A stretch of 64,000 nt of DNA from Micrasema longulum (lineage: Eukaryota; Arthropoda; Insecta; Trichoptera; Brachycentridae): assembly GCA_022494885.1 (NCBI GenBank), contig JAGVSM010003785.1, positions 124,001 to 188,000 on the forward strand, given 5' to 3'. The notes under the pieces were generated by a model. It was given only the letters and a program-made list of their open reading frames with translations. It searched no databases and had not been told where the DNA came from. The stretch's first letter is position 1, and every line of letters begins with the position of its first letter. Positions 42,245-53,232 of the stretch are shown here, one piece after another. The position numbers and the translations under genes are program-made.

Positions 42245-42902
42245 TTGCTCGTTACGTAAGCGTTAAAAACCAAACCTAACCTTGTTTATTAGTGTGCATA
42301 CAAATAACTATATGCTTCCCAAATGTATTCTCATTATTAGAGATGGGGGTCAGCGCTATGAAAGCTCCTGACGTCACTGCGACCTGTGAAGACCTATTGT
42401 GACGGGTCCGTGTCCGAGTTCTCGCCCTCCAAGCCCAGGTTTATAAAGAGCCTGGCTACTGTGTGGAAGACGAGAGTTTACATTTTGCTAAATCTTCCCC
42501 TCCCCATATATAGCTTTGGCAATGTCCGTTTTTTGGGACATTATACTCCAACTTCTATAATAATTAAACTCCAACTTCTATATTAACACCCATTGCTAAT
42601 TTATTCAATACAGTGTATAGATTTAGATAATACCTGATTAATGCTCTGATAATTAGCACTTCATTGATATTTTGTTGTTTTAGTTTGGTAAATTCTTTAT
42701 TCACAGAAATTGGCAGTGTCACATAAAAATGATATCCGATATTTTTTATTCTGATTTCAAGAAAAAACTTATAAACAGATGAAGTAAACTTCAAACATTT
42801 AAAACAAATCTATTTTCGAAAGTAATGCAGATTGCGATTATTTAATCTTTTAATAAAATAAATAATACAACTTTGTTTTTAACCACATTTTTTTTATTTT
42901 TT
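42245..42902. other. Intergenic DNA, no gene recognised
   Basis: Mostly AT-rich. A duplicated ACTCCAACTTCTATA occurs at about 42545 and 42568. The minus-strand frame at 42564-42794 is not recognised. Confidence 0.35.
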
Positions 42903-42946
42903 TGCCCCGACCGGTTTCAAAGCAAACAAGCTTCTTCGTCGAGGTT
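42903..42946 (-). other. hammerhead-like relic (Penelope type)
   Basis: Minus strand: CC, then CTCGACGA (core CTGACGA with one extra base), a 5-bp hairpin GAAGC/GCTTT, GAAA, CCGG, TC, GGGG. The stem III plus cleavage segment and GAAA are intact; the CTGANGA block is damaged. It lies downstream, in minus-strand direction, of the GIY-YIG remnant at 44600. Confidence 0.4.
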
Positions 42947-43929
42947 TACGTAACTAATGAATTATTTCCTATTTTATTTTATCCATGTTTACTAAATACT
43001 ACTCGTGGAGCTAATAAATCAAGTCTTTTTTTTCTAAAAGGGTGGTAATTTAAGATGCATATTTTCGAAACTAGACTCTGGAGTGGACTCAAAGAAATAT
43101 TGTTTTTATTTTTTTTTTCTTATTATGAATCGCTTTTTTAATTTATAAGATTTTTAAGTTGTCTAATTGGTTACGTGTGAATGTTTACTGCCATTTATAT
43201 GTTTTAGTTGTCGGCTTTTCCTTGAGAAGTAGGAACCTGAGCAGCCTAGCAGTATCTACCGCATTGCAACAATTCACAAATTCCATATTCAAATAAAACT
43301 GACAGCTGTATTTTTTCTTCAAACAAATGATGTCTTCTGTGATCTGCATAAAAAACTAACAACAAATAATATTCGTACCGCTATCTTGCTATATAAAGTT
43401 ACCGCTAAAGTGTCAACAGCAATATTATCATCACCGCATCCTATATCCAAAAATCCTTATACACAAAGCAGAATAAGAAAGAACTTAACATCCGCATCAT
43501 TCCCGCATTTATAATATCTGGTGGAGCAAGGGAGAACACTTCAACACAGGTGAGTCGATTTCCATTATATATTAAGTGGACTGCCATTTTCTGAAACGTC
43601 CTTAATAACGTGTGTGTTGGCTGACCTTGTTGGACCATCTTGGATCAGTTCATGCGCTCTCAAGCTATCGAGGAATTAACTTTTGCGCCTCTCTCGCGTC
43701 ACCGTTAGTTTTAATATTTTATTTTCAACATGAAGTCCTTTTAATCCAGTGTCTTTATTGAAATTATGATTATTATCAGATGGTTTGCGAATTCAGAAAA
43801 AATATTATTTTTTAGGCACCGTGTTATTGATTGATTTGGTGTTTATTTTGTAAAACTCCATATTTAAACTTATAATATTAGAAATCAAACACTGACTTGA
43901 GTCTTCTGAACACTTTATTTTATTTTTAC
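42947..43929. other. AT-rich DNA, possible Penelope 3' region
   Basis: Positions 43826-43910 (TGATTTGGTGTTTATTTTG, AACTCCATATTTAAACT, AAATCAAACACTGACTTGAG) repeat at about 42100-42200. No gene is supported. Confidence 0.35.
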
Positions 43930-44148
43930 AAATGTAAATGTTCTTAAAATAAATATTTAAAAAATCTTTGATTATTGAGTACATGAAAATAACATTTTTA
44001 TATGTATTTATATGATATGTAATATATTTTCTTTACTAACTTTGTTTACTATGTGGAAATCTGTTATTAGTTCTGAGTTTATACACTATATCTGTTTGTT
44101 TACTAAAAATATGTATGTAGAACTGTTGATTTCCCAAATAAAATAAAA
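43930..44148 (+). mobile_element. LINE family alpha, 3' UTR copy
   Basis: ATGTTCTTAAAATAAATAT to GTTGATTTCCCAAATAAAAT matches 3100-3330 closely. Confidence 0.55.
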
Positions 44149-44161
44149 ACAAAAATTTCGT

Positions 44162-44595
44162 GACAATGAGGAAGTTCAGTGGTTTTTTTCAAATTTTTTA
44201 TTTGTTAATAGACTGTTAAACTAAGTCAATTTTTTTTATTTTTAATTTTTACATATCGTATTATCGGCGCTACGATTTTTTAAAGTTTTGTATTTCTGAA
44301 AGAACTCCGCGTGTGACGTCAGAGGTTCATTTCCGCTTATTCTCATTCAGTTCTTCCCATTGGTCCAGAAGCGACAAGCAGACCGGAAATCTTCCATAGC
44401 TCTCAGATCATAGGTTGATTCACATGAACCAGTGACGCCATTTAAAGTAGTGCGTTTTTATCAAAATATTTATTATTATTTTTTCTGTACATTTTCAAGA
44501 AACTTTGTGGTACAATTTAATGCTCTAATTTTTACCCCGCGTAAGAAAACATTTTTTGTATCCAATTTCCCGTAGGGCTGAAGTTCCTCATTGTC
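44162..44595 (+). mobile_element. 434-bp MITE, full-length copy 2
   Basis: Ends GACAATGAGGAAGTTCAG and (reversed) GACAATGAGGAACTTCAG. One TGACGTCA is intact, the other is TGACGCCA. It was inserted directly after the LINE tail at 44148 and before the Penelope-like remnant. Confidence 0.7.
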
Positions 44596-44599
44596 TCGC

Positions 44600-44840
44600 C
44601 TTGTGAGGGCATTTTCAAACGAATGTGAGGATTAAGTGTTTGATTTCTAATATTTCTATAAACCTTAAGTGTTCTTTTACTCTAATATTAAAGTTTCTTT
44701 TAGTTTTTCCAATGTAGATTGAATCGCAATCATTAATTGGTATATCCCAGATTTAAAAAAAATAGATTTCATCTTTCCCTATTGTTTTAATTGCCAAATG
44801 ACTGGAGCTGGCGTCAAGTTCTAACTTGTTAATATTTAAA
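44600..44840 (-). mobile_element. Penelope-like element, GIY-YIG remnant
   Basis: The minus strand reads SGIY, then after a small indel IPINDCDSIYIGKTKRNFNI, then RVKEHLR. This fits the GIY-(x)-I-P-x-x-x-C-x-x-x-YIG-x-T-x-R-x-x-x-x-R-x-x-EH pattern of the endonuclease that follows the reverse transcriptase in Penelope-like elements. No reverse transcriptase was found upstream (higher coordinates). The frame is broken, so the copy is dead. Confidence 0.55.
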
Positions 44841-45002
44841 CTGACAGTCACGGACTACGCAACATCACCATGTTTTGTGTTTGAGCGAAAAAGATAGCTT
44901 TGCTCTCATTCTTCGTCACTTTAGCCACAATGTTACTACTTAGATTCATCTATTTTAAATGTTTTAATTGTCACTTAAAACGGACGCAAGTGTTTGAAGA
45001 AT

Positions 45003-45196
45003 TAGGGTCCTAGCTTTGATTCTCGACAGGGTGATAGTGAAAAATTGGTCATAAAGGTGGTTCTCGACACTGCAATAGTTTATTGTTTTTCATCATTCCT
45101 TCCATGTAAAAAAAGCAATCTGTATATGCTGCAATTGGAATCACAATGCAGCGCCCTATGCACCACTAAGAGCGGACAGGGAAATGATAATGATGT
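45003..45196 (+). mobile_element. SINE-B, 5' truncated
   Basis: GATTCTCGACAGGGTGATAG, TGGAATCACAATGCAGCGCC and CTATGCACCACTAAGAGCGG, then GAAATGATAATGATG, are the SINE-B B-box side, body and ATG tail. Confidence 0.55.
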
Positions 45197-45834
45197 ATCA
45201 TTATAACAGTTTGAACGAAAAATGTTATAAAAAATAAAACAGTTTAAATTTATTACAAATATTTATTTTTTATTTCAGTTTAAATATAATAAAAACAAAA
45301 AATGTACACCAAAATACAAATAAAACAGAAAACTCTATGCATAATATAATGAAAATAATTTCTAACTAGGCTAATATGAATTTAATAATAAAAATATTAA
45401 TTACAAATACATTTTAAATTTGGTTTCATATTTTTACTCCTAAAAGTAATATTAAATTGTTATGTAACAAATAAATATCATCAGATCCTTAAGCTTACTA
45501 CAAAAAATATTTATAATTATAGATAACATTATTTATGTGATGGATGCTAATTATTTTTGTACACCTGTTTTTTAAAAATTTATATTATAAAATGAAAATT
45601 TGGATATCAGCCAATCCTGGTTTTATAAGACAGCATTTTTAATTTTAATTATATTATAAAGTTTAAAAAAAATTCAATTTTTTTAATTTGTAAGAAGCAT
45701 TTTGAGCGAAACCAAAAAAACACAATTTAAAGAAGACAGTTTATTTCAAACTATGTTGAAAACATAAATTTTTCAGGAAAGCAAATGAAGACTGGAAATT
45801 TTCAATACAGTTCTGTTTGTGAATTAATAAATGC
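45197..45834. other. AT-rich intergenic DNA
   Basis: Nothing recognised. Confidence 0.35.
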
Positions 45835-46290
45835 TTTTAGTGTCTATAGTCGATTATTGTAATGGAAATGTGTAAGTCTACCAATGAATAAAATGATTCG
45901 CTTACAGTCTGTATAAAATGCCGCAGCGAGACTTATTTTTGGTGTCTCCAAGTTCGGTCATACGACTCCACTACTTCGGAATTCACACTGGCTACGTTTT
46001 CCACAGATGGTGAAATACAAATTCTGTTGATTTATGTATTAGTCACTGCACAACTCTGCTCCGGAATATCTAAAAAGAACTATGCATTCCGAATGAACTA
46101 ACTAAAAGATGTTTTACGCTCAGATTAGCTAAGGACAGTCATTATACCAGTATGCGTTGTTTGGTGAACATGCATTTGCGGTCGCACGCCCTATGGCATG
46201 GAATGCTTTCCCAGCAGAAGTGCGAAACTGTGAGAGTGAAGTGATGTTTCGGAAAAAACTTAAAACCACTTGTTTTTAAATTAATTGACA
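45835..46290 (+). mobile_element. LINE fragment of CR1/L2 type
   Basis: Frames with indels read LVSIVDYCN, then NAAARLIFGVSKFGHTTPLL then RNSHWLRF, then AVARPMAWNAFPAEVRNCES then EVMFRKKLKTTCF and a stop. DYCN, QNAAAR-LI, TPLL-x-x-x-HW and WN-x-x-P-x-x-(I/V)R are the hallmark order of CR1/L2 LINE C-termini. Several stops mark decay. Confidence 0.65.
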
Positions 46291-47914
46291 ATTTGATATA
46301 AAACAATGTAGATAAGATTATTACAGTTTTGTAGGATAAGTATATAAAAAAAAAGATTTTATATTTTGACAATTTGACTGTGTGATATAAATCTGATGCT
46401 TTTACAAACGTAATAGTCCATCCGTAATTTACGTCCGGTACCTATGGGTGTCAGCTTATATGACACAGCATAAAATGCTGAGGAAGGTTGTAGCCTTTTT
46501 AACATCGATAAGTCTATTACACGCACATTAATGTTTTGAAAAGTTCATGTTTTCAACATTTATGACTATTTACATAACTGTCGTCGATTTCAGATTTTTC
46601 AAACTCAAATCTCGGCACCATTAGACGCCGCATGAAACAAAAAATACTAAAGCGTTAGATTTATTCTAAAAATCTACATTTTAAAAATAAAATGGCGCAT
46701 AAAACATAAGGAGAAAAAATACAATTATTGTTAAAATACCTTTAATATATATTTTTAGCTTACAATCTAAATTACTTTAAATACAAAAAATAATAACTGG
46801 TCACATGTTTTTCGACTCTTTGGTATAGAGATGTAAAAAATATTTGTATCTTATATAAATATACGAAAAAAATGCATTTTGCACAATTTCTTTGTCAAAA
46901 GTAAAAAATAAGAATCTGCGATTACTTGTCTACCTTACATAGTATTTGTGAATATTTTTTCAATTTAATATAATCAATGAATAAAAATAACAAATACAAT
47001 AATCAGATATCCATCAAATGATATTTGCATTAATTTTATGTGTGTAGCTTAAAAAGAGCACTTCAAAAAAATGGCAGTTTTTTCCCGGACATTTGTATGA
47101 AAATTTTCATATCGAGGCCATATTTTCTATAAAAGTATCTAAAACTACATCTTTTAATACTGTTTTTATTTTATTTAATATTTTCTTTTGAAAATATTTA
47201 TATTTAAACTAATAAACTCTTATTGTTATTACAATTTTACGTAGAAAATGGAAGAGAAATGAACAGCGATAAAATTATATTGTTATTGACATAGATGTTT
47301 ATCTAAATAGACATATTTAAACAGAGACGAATTGTTTTTATGGGTGAAGATGAGTAAAAAAATATTTACTCATCAGAGTATAATTTAAGATCAAGTATCA
47401 AAAAAAAAATTTTTTTGTTGAAAAGGCCTTTATATCGGGGCGATAATATCAAAGTCCAAAATTGGCATTTTTACAGAAATTTTCGTGAATCAAAGGCAGT
47501 TTGTTGGTATGTGTAAGAACATAAATAAATATTTGAATTTAAAAATGTGTAAACTGTTACAAAAATATTTGCCTATTGACATGACATAATCGAGATTAAA
47601 ATATTATGTTACCTACATAATGGTTAGTTGTTAGCATTTTGACAGGCAAACTAAACTTTAAAAGGCATTTTGAATTAACACAAGTTGAAATGAATTTTTT
47701 TGTTTGATTCAAACACGCTTGACTGATTTATAAAAAATATTTTGAAAAATGTACATATTTATGAGAGTAAATATTATCTTTATTTTAATTAATGCGTACT
47801 GTAATTGGAACTCTATTTCAGAGCTTCATTGATAACTAATCACACAGCGTTGAAGTTGAACAAAAATTGGTAAATCTAAATTTAAATATTAAAAAAATAT
47901 TTTAAAGACTGTTA
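46291..47914. other. AT-rich DNA downstream of the RasGAP gene
   Basis: No repeat family of this window and no gene was recognised. Confidence 0.35.
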
Positions 47915-48110
47915 CAGTAAAACCTCGTTTTTACGTTCCTCATTTTTACATTTTCCCGCTTTTTACACCGAAATGTTCAGGACCCATTTTTCTTCATACA
48001 TTCTCATACAAATATTCCCCCAATTAATGTATTTTACATTTTTCATCACCCCAGTTTTACGCTTAAAAAATTTCGGAATTGATTTGATGTGTCAGAAGAG
48101 CCAAAGGTTT
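47915..48110 (+). mobile_element. pogo/Tigger-like terminal fragment
   Basis: After TA, CAGTAAAACCTCGTTTTTAC and then CATTTTTACATTTTCCCGC. It matches 55070-55235 over about 165 bp. The CAGT...CCTCGTTTTTACG end is typical of Tigger-like elements. A decayed right end may lie near 48240-48265 (TGTAAAAATGACGAG), but this is weak. Confidence 0.5.
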
Positions 48111-48981
48111 AAAGTATGCATATTTTAATTACCTGAAAACGAGACCTTTTGCACCCTATGAGGCACGTATTTCATTACCATTCTATACTTGCATGCAATT
48201 TTTGTTAGAAGCGCACTCGGAAGGCATGACATGTGATGTAAAAATGACGAGACGCTAACTGCGAGCCCTTTATATGTGCTCGTTTCATATTATAAATTAA
48301 AACAAGTTTTTTATACTTTGATAGTAAAGTTTATCATGAGAATTGTATTTAACATTATTTAGAATTTGTGAATACATGCTTTCATACTTAGAGATGAAAA
48401 AAAATTGCTTTGTAAGAATTTATAGCTGTTTTTAAATGCAATTAATAAATAAATTGACTGAAAACGGGACATTCATTATGTGTGAAATCCCCAAATCACC
48501 ATATACTATATACTGGTTCAAATCCACGTCTTTCTTCAGCCTCTTATTAGTATGAAGCTGCTTCTTGAGAGTGAATGATTTTATTTCCATACAAAAAAAG
48601 AGTATAGTAAAAGGATATGGGAATTTTAGAATATCACATATGCTGAAGACCTAATAAGACTTGTGAAATGTCACCATTTTGTACAAAAAAATAACAGAAA
48701 AGCTATTTTTGGTCTCTTCGTTAATTGTCGAGTTTGTTTGCCTGCAAATGCCCCTAATTCATAATGTGATGAACTGAATTAAATTCAGAAAAAATACATT
48801 TAAATATGTAGAATTGTATAATTTTTGGACACAGTGTGATGTAGGCTTTGTGTACATATTACATCAAAATAATCAGTCATCGTTTTTGGAAGAGTTGGAG
48901 AATTTGTAATGTTCAAATGGGTCATATTAACAACTCGTTATAATCATTGGTCGAGGAGTCCACCTCGACTCCGTGACAATG
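48111..48981 (-). other. raskol: Probable 3' UTR of the RasGAP gene
   Basis: This region follows the stop codon at 48982 on the minus strand. The first minus-strand AATAAA after the stop is at 48580-48585, about 400 bp downstream. The true end is not determinable here, and further AATAAA motifs follow because the DNA is AT-rich. Confidence 0.35.
48580..48585 (-). terminator. Candidate polyadenylation signal
   Basis: Minus-strand AATAAA in GGAAATAAAATC, the first after the RasGAP stop codon. It is one of several possible signals in AT-rich DNA. Confidence 0.3.
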
Positions 48982-49900
48982 TTATGGGTTCGCATAGTAG
49001 ACCGCCGGTTGTGTGGAAATGACGGCTTGGTGACCTTCCGTGGAGGTGAACGGACGTTCTGTCTGTATAAACTGCTGCGTCATCTCGATATTCGGTCCGC
49101 GGTAGCTACGAGAGCTCAGAGGATCGCTATTGCGGTTCACGTCGCTTTGGGAGTAGCGATAATCGTCATTTTGCAAATTCGAGGCGTTTTTTTCTTGGTA
49201 CAGCGGAATTTGCTGGCGGGACTCCGAGTGCTGCAAAGGAGAATTGTCCCTTTTGTAATAGAGCTGTTGGTTGGAAGACGAGTGTTCAATGTTGCGCAGA
49301 TTATTCACGTGGACATTATCATTTTTGTCGTGGTAGAACTGGTGCGTCGGCGAGGTTTCGTTGAAGATCTGGTTGGAAACTTTATCGGTGTTGAAGATTT
49401 GATGATGTTTGATCGGTTTGTCTTGAAAGAATTGACGACTCGGTGATTTCTCGATGTTGTAGCGCAGCGGGCTGTCTTCGTTGGCCCCGTCGTTCTTTTG
49501 ATAATTTAAGAAGGGAGATTCGGAGTTTTTGTCGTCAGTTTTGAGCGCGTTTTCTTTCGTGTCTGCGGTAATTTGGTACGTGTTATAGTTCGCGGCGGGG
49601 GGTTCCCGATACGGGGGGATCTTGGGTTCTAAATGCGGGCGCGAAACAGAGGTGTCGTGCAACGGACGCAAGTCCGCCTGCAGGTTGTTGAGCAGCGTCT
49701 CGCTGTGGCCGATGATGCAGCCGGAGGGCAGCAGGGGCGCGTCAGGCTGCAAGTGGTGCAATGCGGACAGCAGGCGCGCGTTTGCGGCGCCGAGCGCTGC
49801 GAGGCGCTGACCCTGGCGTTCGATGACACGCTGCTTGCGGTTAAGAGCGGCCGCCATCGCCCGCTGTTCGTGCCGGAGTTCCTCTTCCACTCCTAACAAT
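48982..49900 (-). CDS. raskol: RasGAP last exon: coiled-coil end and Q/N-rich tail
   Basis: The acceptor is CTCTTTCCAG before ATTGTTAGGAG; the first base completes an Arg codon begun in the previous exon. Residues 896-1200 of the window product follow. The first 50 (LLGVEEELRHEQRAMAAAL, then LGAANARLLSALHHL) continue the coiled coil and align with the last conserved block of human SynGAP and DAB2IP (MKGIISRLMSVEEEL...DAANARLMSAL). Vertebrate members end shortly afterwards. Here about 250 more residues follow, rich in Asn, Gln, Ser, His and Tyr, with many charged SPL-type motifs and no recognised domain. The end VYYANP is not a PDZ ligand, unlike the QTRV of SynGAP-alpha1. The stop is TAA at 48984-48982. 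Confidence 0.88.
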
Positions 49901-50035
49901 CTGGAAAGAGACGAGTAACATTAGAATAAGCGCCTCGAGATCGGATGATTTCTATGCCCTCGTTTTGCTTTTTCCGTATGTTTTTTCATTCTGAAAGACT
50001 TTTTTGCTCTTAAGCTTTATAAGCAATATCCGAAA

Positions 50036-50193
50036 GTCTCGTAAATAACTGACCCGTTGTCCATTCGTAACTACTCGGTTGGATAACGCATCAGGTAAGT
50101 CCATCAGACGCGTCTGCTATTTACGAAGCCAGTTCGGGTGGGTAACCCGAGTGATTCCAATACATCCCGAATGGATTCACATCGGGTATTTAC
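50036..50193. repeat. Intronic inverted repeat, MITE-like
   Basis: CTCGTAAATAACTGACCCG and TTGTCCATTCG at the left are mirrored by CGAATGGATTCACATCGGG and TATTTACGA at the right. A further ATTTACGAAGCCAGTTCGGG lies inside. It is in the last intron of the RasGAP gene. Confidence 0.4.
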
Positions 50194-50339
50194 GAATATG
50201 CGATCAGGACAGTGCAATGCAATAAACAATTATAACGTACTTAATATATTACAATTCTTTCGTACTTAATAAACTTAACTTCGAACGGTAGCTCAATATT
50301 GTTAGATTACAGAATACCGGGAATGAATATGCATCACAT

Positions 50340-50637
50340 TTTGATATATTTAGTTTATCTCTGCCTAACTTAAAAAATAAAGTGACCAACATATTTTTAT
50401 CAAAAAGAGCAAATCATTTTCAGGAGATTGGGTTGGAATAGTTATAATTTGATTGATTAATGTATTTTGTTATTGTATAATTTCTTTAAAATATGTATAT
50501 ATTTCAAGTTATTTATAATGTGCATAGTACGATTATTTTTATGTATCATACTCGATTTTTTTTATTTTTTATTTTTAAGCACTCTTTTATACCACATATA
50601 TGTAAATGGCAGAAATGCCGTATATAAATAAATAAAT
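50340..50637 (+). mobile_element. LINE 3' end fragment
   Basis: SLPNLKNKVTNIFLSKRANH resembles a LINE C-terminal helix. The 3' tail ATGGCAGAAATGCCGTATAT followed by AAATAAATAAATAT is typical. It is antisense within the RasGAP intron. Confidence 0.4.
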
Positions 50638-51182
50638 ATATGATTCTTTCAAGCACACAACAATTTTAAAGTAATGATTTAGATAAAATTATCAATAAAA
50701 CTTCATTGTTTAGTTTCATTTTTATTTAATTTGATCTTGTATTCTTCCATATTATGTTCTTTCCTTACCTTTTAAATAATAAGAACTAATAAAAAAGCAC
50801 TAGAACTTAATCCCAATTTCGGTCAAAAACTTTCCTAAAAATGAACTGTTTTCAAACCAGTTGTAATTATATTTATGCTATCTGTCCCTTAATACAATAC
50901 TTATGTGATCTTATAAAAGTTTAAAATGTTGTAAACAATTCACCAGTCCTGAAGATGCCTTCTTAGGAAAAAGCGCTCGTTGGTCAAATTAAATAAAAGT
51001 GAAGCTAAACCATGAAATTTTATTGATAATTCTATTGATAAATTTATTTATAACCTTATCTAATTATCGTCTATGGAGTCTTATCGAGAAATATCTACAA
51101 AAAACATCAATATAATTTTAAAGTAGAGTGACTGTAATTTGTACCTCTTGGCTTGTTGCAATGCAAAAAAAGGTGGTAATAT

Positions 51183-51880
51183 GTGAAGTACCCACTTGTA
51201 GCAAAATGTACATATTATACATTAAAAAATATCACCTTTCAAGGTACAGAGGAAATCGTATATCTTATAGGCTTTAATGTCAATACCCTTAAAACTCTCT
51301 TCTGTTCCCTAGTTCGCCCGCACCTAGAGTATTCCTCTGTTATCTGGTCTCCATATTATGATGTTCACATCAAGAATATTGAATCAGTTCAACGTCGATT
51401 TTTTAGAAAGATAGGCAGAGACCAATATACGTATAATGAGTTAGAAACTAGCTTAAATATATCTTCTCTTCAAGACCTTTAAAATAAATCCGACCTTCTA
51501 GTCCTATTTAAAATTCTCAACTCACTCTTTGATGCACCTGATCTACTGAGCTCAATAAAATTAAATATCCCAACTAGAAATCTCAGACAAAACTTACTCT
51601 TTCATACCGATAACCATAGAACTAACTATGGTTTTCATTCCCCTATGCCCGGAATTCTTAGGTCTGCCAACAAACATACCAGTCTTGATTTCTTTGATGG
51701 CAAGTTGTCTTATTTCAAACGATTGCTGAATCAAATTAAATTATAAACACCTCTCTCCCGCTTCCACTCCCACCGAGTCTACTATATACCATTGTATGTT
51801 TCTACTTTCCTTTATAATAATTTTCTATGTAATAAATATGTCCTTAGAAATGTCCATTGGGCGTAAATATAAATAAATAA
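51183..51880 (+). mobile_element. LINE family delta, 3' part
   Basis: The frame 51183-51482 reads FCSLVRPHLEYSSVIWSPYY, then DVHIKNIESVQRRFFRKIG, then RDQYTYNELETSLNI, nearly the same as 33545-33847 on the minus strand. After a stop the remainder continues to the tail TGTCCATTGGGCGTAAATAT and an AAATAAATAAATAA end. It lies antisense in the RasGAP intron. Confidence 0.7.
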
Positions 51881-52073
51881 ATAAAGAATGTAATTTTAAT
51901 ATAATGTAATTTTAATATAATGTAATTTTGGTTTTTCTAATATTGTAAAATATCTTTTTAATAGTATAAGATAATTAAGGAATTAGTAAGTTTCAATAAA
52001 ATAATCTAAATTGATCTTGAATGGACTAGTCCAGTCGTAATATTCTTAACAACGCAATCTGAATATTTTTTAC

Positions 52074-52210
52074 CTGGAGATTATCCCCTTCATCTTGGAA
52101 TCGGCTAAATCAGTTCCACGGCCGCTGGGTTCGTCCACGAGCTGTACAGATTCTAATTTCTGACGCAGCATATCGACGGATGACTTGAGGCGTTCTATTT
52201 CACGTTCATA
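52074..52210 (-). CDS. raskol: RasGAP coiled-coil exon
   Basis: 137 nt, residues 850-894 plus two bases of codon 895. The acceptor is CGCTTACAG before TATGAACGTG, and the donor TCTCCAG/GTAAAAAAT. It encodes YEREIERLKSSVDMLRQKLE, then SVQLVDEPSGRG, then SKMKGIISR. Heptad spacing of I, L, V and M marks a coiled coil. The closing MKGIISR is an exact match to the SynGAP-family MKGIISRL motif, which continues in the next exon. The coiled coil is the part used for trimerisation in SynGAP; the same role here is inferred. The exon begins in phase 0 and ends in phase 2. Confidence 0.9.
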
Positions 52211-52737
52211 CTGTAAGCGTAAAGGAAATAATATCATGTTGATGATCAGAGTTCGGAGGAAATATATCACCGATATTACATGTTGTGGTGAGCAACACCA
52301 ACAGTTGTGAGCTTGACAGGACCAAACTTCGCTTTGGCCCGCAACGCGTAGTCCGATGCAATGTCAGCTCGGATGAGATATTAAACACCATGCATCAGAA
52401 GAACGCACTACATTTCATCTTGGCATTTCGTGTTGCCTGCCCACAGCTCTCCGCCAGTACTCGCTATTGTAAATTCATTATGTACAAGATAATAGGATGT
52501 AACTCGTGTGCAACTACTTAAAAAATAACTTAAATTCAATTCAATTCATTTATTTTGAATATAACATATACATTAAAAACATATATTCAATACGTACATA
52601 TTCTAAAAAAGAAAAAATACATAAAAGAGACTTATGTCTAAGTAGTAGGAGAAAGGAATGTGATTCAATGTATTGTACTTGTAAAATACTTTCTGTTGTA
52701 TGATTTATCAATAAAAATAAATAAATATTGTACCAAA

Positions 52738-52842
52738 AATATTTAATAAGCTTCCTGCCGAGGTTAAGAACTATACCAGTTTGCAGCAGAGAAGCGAAAG
52801 ATTGACGGATTTCCTCATCAAGAATCAAAACTTTAAGGTGTA
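52738..52842 (+). mobile_element. LINE C-terminal fragment
   Basis: The frame reads VPKIFNKLPAEVKNYTSLQ, then RLTDFLIKNQNFKV and a stop: the P-K-x-(F/W)-N-x-LP-x-x-(I/V)K ending of LINE reverse transcriptases. It is antisense within the intron, just before the Tc1-like element. Confidence 0.5.
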
Positions 52843-53023
52843 AAGTTGTGTTTATTCAGTCCAAATATATTTGTTGTTTAATTTTTACAGCGGTTTTTTT
52901 TGTTTGTTATTGTGTTTGATTTTTTAAAAAAAATTGTGTTAGAAACGCGGCGATAAACTTTTATTTATTATTAGTTTGGCGCGATCCAGATTTTGTTTAC
53001 TTTTGTACATTAATTTGAATATA

Positions 53024-53051
53024 CACCGCAAGACAAAAAAAATTACGAGTT
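53024..53051 (+). repeat. Left terminal inverted repeat of Tc1-like element
   Basis: CACCGCAAGACAAAAAAAAT followed by TACGAGTT. It differs from the right repeat at two positions in the A-run. A TA precedes it. Confidence 0.85.
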
Positions 53052-53232
53052 TACCTGCTACCGCGCCCCTTGACTTTACTGAACCCTTTTTCTAAGAAAT
53101 GCTTTATCGATACCTCTTTCTTTTGTTTAATAAATTAAGGACACTATGTGTCACCTTTCTACAATATTTACATTTTAAAATGTCTCAACAGTCTTGTTTT
53201 ACCCGCGTTTGAGTGAACATAACACAACAATC

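Noticed and set aside
48973..49896. Plus-strand frames of 62-157 residues opposite the last RasGAP exon
   Set aside because: These are antisense shadows. The minus strand shows the conserved coiled coil and a valid acceptor.
50945..51000. CCTGAAGATG...GGAAAAAGCGCTCGTTGG as another hammerhead
   Set aside because: The core CTGANGA block and GAAA with a pairing stem II are absent.
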